From contig JASLDG010000044.1 in assembly GCA_030146045.1 (NCBI GenBank), forward strand, positions 1-33,910: a DNA stretch of 33,910 nucleotides, given 5' to 3'. The DNA comes from Candidatus Saccharimonadales bacterium. Its GTDB lineage: Bacteria > Patescibacteriota > Saccharimonadia > Saccharimonadales > Saccharimonadaceae. Below the pieces are notes generated by a model, which was not told where the DNA came from, made no database searches, and saw only the letters and a program-made list of their open reading frames with translations. Shown piece by piece: positions 29,536 through 33,910 of this stretch. The translations under genes and the position numbers were made by a program. Every line of letters starts with the position of its first letter. Positions within the stretch are counted from its first letter, which is position 1.

Positions 29536-31269
29536 TTACTGCGCACCCACATGCACCACTTCGCCGCCAAGCGCTTGGCGGAAATAGCCATCATGACTTA
29601 CATACAAAATCGCACCTGCGTAATCGCCAAGCGCCGTTTCAAGTTCCTCGATCGATGGGAGGTCAAGGTGGTTGGTTGGCTCATCCAAAATTAACAGCTG
29701 CGGATCGTTCGCCAACATGCTAATCAACTGAAAACGAGCCTTCTGACCACCCGACAGACGGGCGAGTGGAATCGTACCATCACCCTCGGTAAAAAGATAG
29801 TTGCTCATAAGATTACGGACTTTCGTGCCACTGATCGACAAGCCACGATCCAGATACATTCGCTCAATCGCCTCGGCCAACGGAAGATCAAAATAGGTCG
29901 GTGACACCTCTTGTTCATATACGCCAATTCGCATTTGCTTGTCCAGCGTGACATCACCGTCAAATTGCATCATCGTTTCATCACCAAGCAGCTTCTTAAT
30001 AAGCGTCGTCTTGCCCGCACCATTCCGTCCACGGAGCTCCATCGCTTCGCCCTCGCGTAAGTCAATATTCACCCCACTAAATAGGGGAGTGCTGCCATAC
30101 CCAAGACTCAGATTTTTGACATTTACCAGCACATGTTTACTGCGAGACTCGTCCGACTTCATGTTCATGCGGATATTACGCGCTTTGAACTTATCGTACT
30201 GCGCAGCCGTTTTGTAATTCAGCTGCTCAGCTGACCCTTTGTCAATCCAAAACGTTGGCTTTTCTTTTTGCTGGAGTTCGGCGAGCTCCTTACGCGATTC
30301 GTTTTCAAGCCGCTTGAACTTCTGGATAGTACCGGGGTTGCGCGACTTTTCCTTGAGTCGCTGATAATCCAGCACCTTCGCCTTCAGATTGACGATTCGT
30401 TTTTCGATCATCTCAAAGTCATTCATTTGCGTACCGGTTGAAACGGCATTTTGCTTCAGATAGGCATCATAATTACCCTTATAACTGACGCTTTCACCAT
30501 CTTTAAGCTCGACAATCCGGTCAACCTCATTCAGAACATCGCGGTCGTGGGTAATGACCAGCATTGCCTCGCGAGCAGTCTTCATCCAGTTAATATATTG
30601 CTCTTTGGCAACATAATCCATATGGTTGGTTGGCTCATCCACCAGCGCCAAATGCGCGTCGGAGTGCATGATTTTAACCACCTCAACTAATCGCTTCTGC
30701 CCGCCTGACAAAGTAGAGAATTGACGATGCGCGATAGTTTCAGGAGGGCTCTGCCCTCCGCTTGTTTCAGAAGTAAATTCCGAAACTGCGTCCCTCCCAC
30801 TAAAGCTCGTTTCACTCGTGCTCCGCGCGACCGTCAGCTGAAAATTATCGAGTTCGCGTTCAATCTGCTCTTCGATCTGATAAAAACCTTTGTCGTCAAA
30901 CCGTTGCAGCGCAGCAGTATACGCCTCGATTTTCTTCATATCGTCGCCCATTGTCAGCGGATAGGTCTCAATAATATGCGAAAGTTCGGCGTACTCGGGG
31001 AGCCCCTGTAGTACGTACTGCAGCACCGTTGTATCACCCATGTCATGGTGTTCCTGAGCGGTCGAGACAACCGTGACACCACGCTTAAAGATGATGTCAC
31101 CGGTGAAATCCTTGTCCGTACCCGCAATAATACCAAAAAGGGTCGATTTGCCAATCCCGTTGCGTCCCACGACGCCGACTTTCTCACCATCGTCAATAGA
31201 GAACTTGATGTTTGACATCAAGACTTTCGGGCCAAACGATTTTTCAGTGACGGTAATATCGGCAATCAT
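29536..31269 (-). CDS. ABC-F family ATPase
   Basis: A 577-residue soluble protein with two ABC ATPase domains and no membrane segment, typical of ABC-F ribosome-associated translation factors. Walker A motifs are GRNGIGKST and GRNGAGKTT. Signatures are TLSGGQKRLVEV and RLSGGQKARFQL. Walker B motifs are LALVDEPTNH and LLILDEPTNH. Switch His residues are in VITHDRD and VSHDGY. An interdomain linker (EKRIVNLKAKVLDYQRLKEKSRNPG...) is present. About 30 extra residues (roughly 150-178, TSETSFSGRDAVSEFTSETS and beyond) sit just before the first signature and are encoded by a palindromic stretch. The C-terminus ends soon after the second ABC domain. The start is fixed by an extended -10 box 8 nt upstream. 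Confidence 0.9.
   Translation of the reverse strand: MIADITVTEKSFGPKVLMSNIKFSIDDGEKVGVVGRNGIGKSTLFGIIAGTDKDFTGDIIFKRGVTVVSTAQEHHDMGDTTVLQYVLQGLPEYAELSHIIETYPLTMGDDMKKIEAYTAALQRFDDKGFYQIEEQIERELDNFQLTVARSTSETSFSGRDAVSEFTSETSGGQSPPETIAHRQFSTLSGGQKRLVEVVKIMHSDAHLALVDEPTNHMDYVAKEQYINWMKTAREAMLVITHDRDVLNEVDRIVELKDGESVSYKGNYDAYLKQNAVSTGTQMNDFEMIEKRIVNLKAKVLDYQRLKEKSRNPGTIQKFKRLENESRKELAELQQKEKPTFWIDKGSAEQLNYKTAAQYDKFKARNIRMNMKSDESRSKHVLVNVKNLSLGYGSTPLFSGVNIDLREGEAMELRGRNGAGKTTLIKKLLGDETMMQFDGDVTLDKQMRIGVYEQEVSPTYFDLPLAEAIERMYLDRGLSISGTKVRNLMSNYLFTEGDGTIPLARLSGGQKARFQLISMLANDPQLLILDEPTNHLDLPSIEELETALGDYAGAILYVSHDGYFRQALGGEVVHVGAQ
30735..30800 (-). repeat. Palindromic in-frame insertion in the ABC-F gene
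   Basis: GGAGGGC-3nt-GCCCTCC (30743-30759) lies inside a wider imperfect palindrome that includes AGTTTC and GAAACT. It falls exactly in the segment absent from typical ABC-F proteins and keeps the frame. Confidence 0.55.
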
Positions 31270-31277
31270 AACTTTTT

Positions 31278-31286
31278 ATTATAACA
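31278..31286 (-). promoter_or_regulatory. Extended -10 promoter of the ABC-F gene, leaderless
   Basis: Minus strand TGT-TATAAT (TATAAT 31283-31278), 8 nt before the ATG at 31269, with no Shine-Dalgarno. Confidence 0.55.
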
Positions 31287-31307
31287 TAAGTCACATGTCG
31301 GCAGATA

Positions 31308-31344
31308 TTGACTAAAAGTATCATAAGTGATATAATGAGGAGGT
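31308..31344 (+). promoter_or_regulatory. Near-consensus promoter of the 35-residue ORF
   Basis: TTGACT (31308-31313), 17-nt spacer ending TGA, TATAAT (31331-31336). It is divergent from the ABC-F promoter, about 25 nt away. Confidence 0.7.
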
Positions 31345-31390
31345 AAACAATCGTACATTCCTCGACCGGCCAACCTGAAAGAAGGCAATC

Positions 31391-31498
31391 ATGTCGCTCT
31401 ACGAAATCGATGGCATCAACACGATCGTCATGGCGATCATCAAGGCCTGCAAGGTCACGGTCATCCAGATCCAACGGTTCGTCACCAAGACGTACTGA
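31391..31498 (+). CDS. 35-residue hydrophobic peptide, unknown
   Basis: ATG to TGA, 35 codons: starts MSLYEIDGINTIVMAIIKAC and ends RFVTKTY. It is an amphipathic/hydrophobic helix with a single Cys and a basic C-terminal half. GAAAGAAGG precedes the ATG by 6 nt. The near-consensus promoter, ~48-nt leader and downstream inverted repeat make it a complete transcription unit. GC-rich codons resemble the other accessory cassettes. It could be a secreted or membrane-active small peptide (bacteriocin- or toxin-like) or a leader peptide. No family recognised. Confidence 0.5.
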   Translation: MSLYEIDGINTIVMAIIKACKVTVIQIQRFVTKTY

Positions 31499-31506
31499 AC
31501 AGACTG

Positions 31507-31566
31507 GCTCGCCGCCGAAAGCCAAAGAAGTTGAGTTTACCAAAACTCCTTTCCACGCTTCGGCGG
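31507..31566 (+). terminator. Inverted repeat after the 35-residue ORF
   Basis: GCCGCCGAA / TTCGGCGGC, 9 bp, enclosing a second small stem GAGTTT / AAACTC. CTTTCATTTGG follows. It sits directly before the -10 box of the next gene. Confidence 0.6.
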
Positions 31567-31577
31567 CTTTCATTTGG

Positions 31578-31592
31578 TATACTAAAGCTAGC
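31578..31592 (+). promoter_or_regulatory. -10 promoter, near-leaderless start
   Basis: TATACT (31578-31583) lies 9 nt before the ATG at 31593. The upstream sequence overlaps the preceding terminator. Confidence 0.5.
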
Positions 31593-32438
31593 ATGACATC
31601 AGTCGAAAAAACCCTCAGCCTTACCCATGGCAATATCCAGTACTGGGAGCATCACCCTGAAAAGCAGCCGACATTAGTGCTCGTACACGGCTTTCGCGGC
31701 ACTCATCATGGCCTCGCACGAATTGCCGACCAACTACCCGAATACCGACTCATCATACCCGACCTGCCTGGATTTGGCGCGAGTTCGCCACTTACAGACA
31801 CCCATTCGCTTGATAATTATGTAGCGTTTTTAGGCGATTTCATCGCAGCGCTCAAACTCCCGGAGCCACCCATACTGGTTGGTCACTCGTTCGGCAGTAT
31901 CGTCGCCAGCCATTTTGCCGCTACGGCGCCGCACGCTATCAGCAAGCTTGTCTTGATTAACCCAATTGGCGCGCCGGCACTTAAAGGACCGCGTAGTATA
32001 ATGACCCGTCTCGCTATTGGGTACTACTGGCTCGGCCGTAAACTCCCAGCACGTGCCGCCCATGCATGGCTGGCGGCACCACCGATCGTTAAAATTATGA
32101 GTGTTACGATGGCCAAGACTAAAGACAAGGCCACCCGCGCATATATCCATGATCAACATCTGCAACATTTCAGCACCTTTGCCTCGCCGCAAGTCGTGGC
32201 CGAATCATTCCGCGCATCGGTCGAGAATGATGTCTCTCATGCCGCAGAACGGCTTACCATGCCCACATTACTGATTGCCGGTGAAAAAGATGACATTACT
32301 GCCATCGATAAGCAATACGAATTAGTCGAGAAGCTACCAGCAGGTAGCCTGCATGTCATCCCAGACGTCGGTCACTTAATCCATTACGAAACTTCTACAG
32401 AAGCCGCTGCGGCAATACAGGCGTTTTTAACGAAATAA
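31593..32438 (+). CDS. Alpha/beta hydrolase
   Basis: A 281-residue soluble hydrolase of the alpha/beta fold. The oxyanion motif is LVLVHGFRG, the nucleophile elbow is ILVGHSFGSIVAS (Ser99), the acid is probably in AGEKDDIT (about 231) and the base is His in PDVGHLIHYE (about 260). There is no signal peptide. The substrate is not predictable. The ATG at 31593 is chosen over the long upstream extension because that extension would run through the 35-residue ORF terminator. Its 3' end overlaps the convergent glycosyltransferase gene by 44 nt. Confidence 0.85.
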   Translation: MTSVEKTLSLTHGNIQYWEHHPEKQPTLVLVHGFRGTHHGLARIADQLPEYRLIIPDLPGFGASSPLTDTHSLDNYVAFLGDFIAALKLPEPPILVGHSFGSIVASHFAATAPHAISKLVLINPIGAPALKGPRSIMTRLAIGYYWLGRKLPARAAHAWLAAPPIVKIMSVTMAKTKDKATRAYIHDQHLQHFSTFASPQVVAESFRASVENDVSHAAERLTMPTLLIAGEKDDITAIDKQYELVEKLPAGSLHVIPDVGHLIHYETSTEAAAAIQAFLTK

Positions 32439-33588
32439 CATGTTCGTAAATCTCTTCGAATCGATCGAGCGTATGTACAATATCATGCGTATGTGCAATT
32501 TGGAGGCTCGCTTTGCTGTATTTTTTTTGCAGAGCAGGTGAGGTAAGTATCTTTTCGAGCGCTACTGCGATGCCATCAACATCATCTTTTTCACATAAAA
32601 TACCATTGATACCGTTTTGGCACAGCTCACCAAGCGCACCGGCATCAACTGCTACGCATGGCTTGCCGCTTGCCATCGACTCGAGGAGCGCGATACATTG
32701 CAACTCAGCTGGTGATGGCACGCAAAAGAGCGTACCGACTTTATGCAACTGAACGATTTCATCATCGGAGACGCGACCCGTAAAGGTGACATGTTCATCG
32801 ATACCAAGGTTAAAAGCCACATTATGTAAATGTTCGGCGTCGGTACCGTCGCCGACGATCAAAAGATGACGATCTGGAGTGAGGACATCACGAAAAGCTT
32901 TCAGCAAAACCGGTACGTGTTTTTCGGCATCAAGACGACCAATGTAGCTAATAATCTGTTTGCCCTTCGGCAAATTGAATGTGTCATAGATTGCTGGATC
33001 GGGCTCGGTCGGCTCAAACCGCGACAGGTCAATACCATTACTGACCGCCTCAACCGGCACATCGCCAACACGCTCTTCACCAAACATATCGATAGCAGAT
33101 TTGGTCGGGAGTGTGATATAGTCCGCCTTTGCATGGAACCGCGCACCATATTCAACCATTAAGTATTGAATCGGCTTAGAAATAGGCGCAAGCAAACGAA
33201 TATTGTCCATCAGATTCTGCGGCATTGCATGATTGGTTGCCACTAGCGGGATATTGTATTTCAGCGCATACGTACGCGCCGCAATACCAAGAAACATTGC
33301 CATTTGAATATGAATAACATCCGGCTGAAAGTCACGGATGATTTTACGAACTTCCATCTGAGGAGTAGGGGAGATTTTGAAATTCTGATAGAAGGGAAAC
33401 GGCACCGAACGAGTACGCTTGATGAGATAATTGCCGTCATACTCTTCGTACGCACGGCCTGTCTGGCTTGGAGCAATAACCAACACTTCATGACCACGAT
33501 CGCTCAATCCCTTGGCAAGATTGCGACTAAAGGTAGCAACACCGTTGATAGTCGGCCAATGCAGGTCGGCTGCAATCAGAATCTTCAT
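32395..33588 (-). CDS. GT4 glycosyltransferase (PimB/MgtA-like)
   Basis: A 397-residue GT-B glycosyltransferase. The N-terminal domain starts KILIAADLHWPTINGVATFSRNLAKGLSDRGHEV, typical of lipid glycosyltransferases. The C-terminal domain has YIGRLDAEKHVPVLLKAF, LLIVGDGTD, VTFTGRVSDDEI and the sugar-nucleotide motif SPAELQCIALLESMASGKPCVAV with the E-x7-E pattern. This group adds mannose or glucose to diacylglycerol or phosphatidylinositol acceptors, or builds surface polysaccharide. It has no transmembrane helix and is probably membrane-associated. The extended -10-like box 9 nt upstream fixes the start. It is divergent from a second glycosyltransferase, which suggests a glycolipid or polysaccharide cluster. 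Confidence 0.9.
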   Translation of the reverse strand: MKILIAADLHWPTINGVATFSRNLAKGLSDRGHEVLVIAPSQTGRAYEEYDGNYLIKRTRSVPFPFYQNFKISPTPQMEVRKIIRDFQPDVIHIQMAMFLGIAARTYALKYNIPLVATNHAMPQNLMDNIRLLAPISKPIQYLMVEYGARFHAKADYITLPTKSAIDMFGEERVGDVPVEAVSNGIDLSRFEPTEPDPAIYDTFNLPKGKQIISYIGRLDAEKHVPVLLKAFRDVLTPDRHLLIVGDGTDAEHLHNVAFNLGIDEHVTFTGRVSDDEIVQLHKVGTLFCVPSPAELQCIALLESMASGKPCVAVDAGALGELCQNGINGILCEKDDVDGIAVALEKILTSPALQKKYSKASLQIAHTHDIVHTLDRFEEIYEHVISLKTPVLPQRLL

Positions 33589-33597
33589 AGTGTCATT

Positions 33598-33603
33598 ATT
33601 ATA
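33598..33603 (-). promoter_or_regulatory. -10 promoter of the GT4 gene, near-leaderless
   Basis: Minus strand TATAAT (33603-33598), 9 nt before the ATG at 33588. The predicted leader is about 2 nt. Confidence 0.5.
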
Positions 33604-33633
33604 CCATAGTTATCTTTTGGGTTGTCGGCGACC

Positions 33634-33752
33634 GACCTACAGGCACTTTTTCTAAAAACAGACTAAAAGCGAAGAGCAGCCCTATTATTTTTAGCCAGAA
33701 GCAAAAATAATAGGCGCGTAACGGTCTGTTTGTGAAAAAGTGCCTGTAGGTC
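33634..33752. repeat. Nested palindromic element, about 119 nt
   Basis: Three nested inverted repeats. The outer arm is 18 bp, GACCTACAGGCACTTTTT, at 33634-33651, matched at 33735-33752. The middle arm is 8 bp, AAACAGAC (33656-33663), matched at 33724-33731. The inner arm is 12 bp, CCTATTATTTTT (33681-33692), matched at 33703-33714. All arms match exactly. No ORF, no flanking direct duplication seen. It could be a MITE-like repeat, a bidirectional terminator/insulator, or a structured RNA. Confidence 0.8.
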
Positions 33753-33773
33753 AATATACCTAGGAAAATATAG

Positions 33774-33787
33774 TACAATAAGTACCA
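33774..33787 (+). promoter_or_regulatory. -10 promoter, leaderless start
   Basis: TACAAT (33774-33779) is 8 nt before the ATG at 33788. Confidence 0.5.
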
Positions 33788-33910
33788 ATGAAACTATTTT
33801 TCGATGCGCGATATATTCGCACCGACTTTCACGATGGCATTAGCCGCTATAGCGCCGAACTCGGCAGTGCACTCGCCGCCAAGACACCTGTCACGTTTTT
33901 GATCTGCGAC
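33788..33910 (+). CDS. Glycosyltransferase, N-terminal part (cut by window end)
   Basis: Forty-one codons, starting MKLFFDARYIRTDFHDGISRYSAELGSAL and running off the end of the window. The FDARY-x-R-x2-F/H-H-D-GISRY pattern is typical of the N-terminal domain of GT4 mannosyl/glucosyl-transferases in polysaccharide clusters. It is divergent from the GT4 gene at 32395-33588 with the palindromic element between. The start follows a -10 box at leaderless distance. Confidence 0.7.
   Translation, partial: MKLFFDARYIRTDFHDGISRYSAELGSALAAKTPVTFLICD

Noticed and set aside
31410..31592. N-terminal extension of the alpha/beta hydrolase
   Set aside because: It would run through a terminator-like repeat and the promoter; the hydrolase homology begins after the ATG at 31593.
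33634..33752. Insertion sequence
   Set aside because: Terminal repeats but no transposase ORF and no flanking duplication; at most a non-autonomous element.

Overview
This window looks like part of a small-genome Patescibacteria/CPR chromosome, most likely a Saccharibacteria (TM7) relative. I infer this from compact genes with many 1-8 nt overlaps, a complete F1Fo ATP synthase operon with a short delta subunit, a UvrA-like protein lacking the UvrB-binding domain, many short lineage-type hypotheticals, and secreted proteins resembling those of mycolate-containing Actinobacteria, which are typical TM7 hosts. The taxonomic call is inference; there is no rRNA or ribosomal protein gene here to fix it.

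Layout. 1-111: terminator and tRNA-Gln (minus). 249-9889: an NDT/TIR-like small protein, a UvrA paralogue with 6-phosphogluconate dehydrogenase (operon), glycogen branching enzyme, a membrane-anchored hydrolase, a 23S rRNA/tRNA (uracil-C5)-methyltransferase-like protein and a hypothetical. 9921-11328: two exported proteins (a Pro/Thr-rich stalk protein and an SGNH hydrolase). 11353-14646: UvrD-type helicase with a C-terminal nuclease domain. 14636-15284: an RNA-rich intergenic segment with a candidate structured RNA, a tRNA-like gene whose anticodon is UCA (UGA-reading), a long hairpin and a 49-residue ORF with a very strong, possibly sequestered Shine-Dalgarno. 15376-16515: a small protein and a Dus enzyme. 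16549-18605: two envelope proteins and, divergently, a GC-rich secreted protein. 18734-25448: the atp operon on the minus strand (atpZ-B-E-F-H-A-G-orf67-D-C), with an extra 67-codon ORF wedged between atpG and atpD. 25536-29385: a small hypothetical, a glutaredoxin-like protein, then two GC-rich actinobacterial-looking secreted proteins (a PE-PPE-type hydrolase and a Gly-rich protein). 29536-33910: an ABC-F protein, a 35-residue ORF, an alpha/beta hydrolase, a GT4 glycosyltransferase, a ~120 nt palindromic element and the start of a second glycosyltransferase.

Two expression styles stand out. Housekeeping transcription units mostly start with an extended -10 box only 5-11 nt before the start codon, implying leaderless or nearly leaderless mRNAs. 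The exported/accessory genes instead have a -35/-10 promoter, a 5' leader that often holds a short inverted repeat, a clear Shine-Dalgarno and a strong 3' hairpin. Several of them (9995, 15086, 18126, 26232-27815, 28054-29385, 31391) are visibly GC-richer than the core genes: for example 42 of 60 bases in 18541-18600 and 41 of 60 in 27121-27180 are G/C, against 28 of 60 in 12241-12300 in the helicase gene. The most interesting hypothesis is that these are host-derived or host-mimicking secreted factors of an actinobacterium-associated epibiont, carried as individual promoter-to-terminator cassettes.
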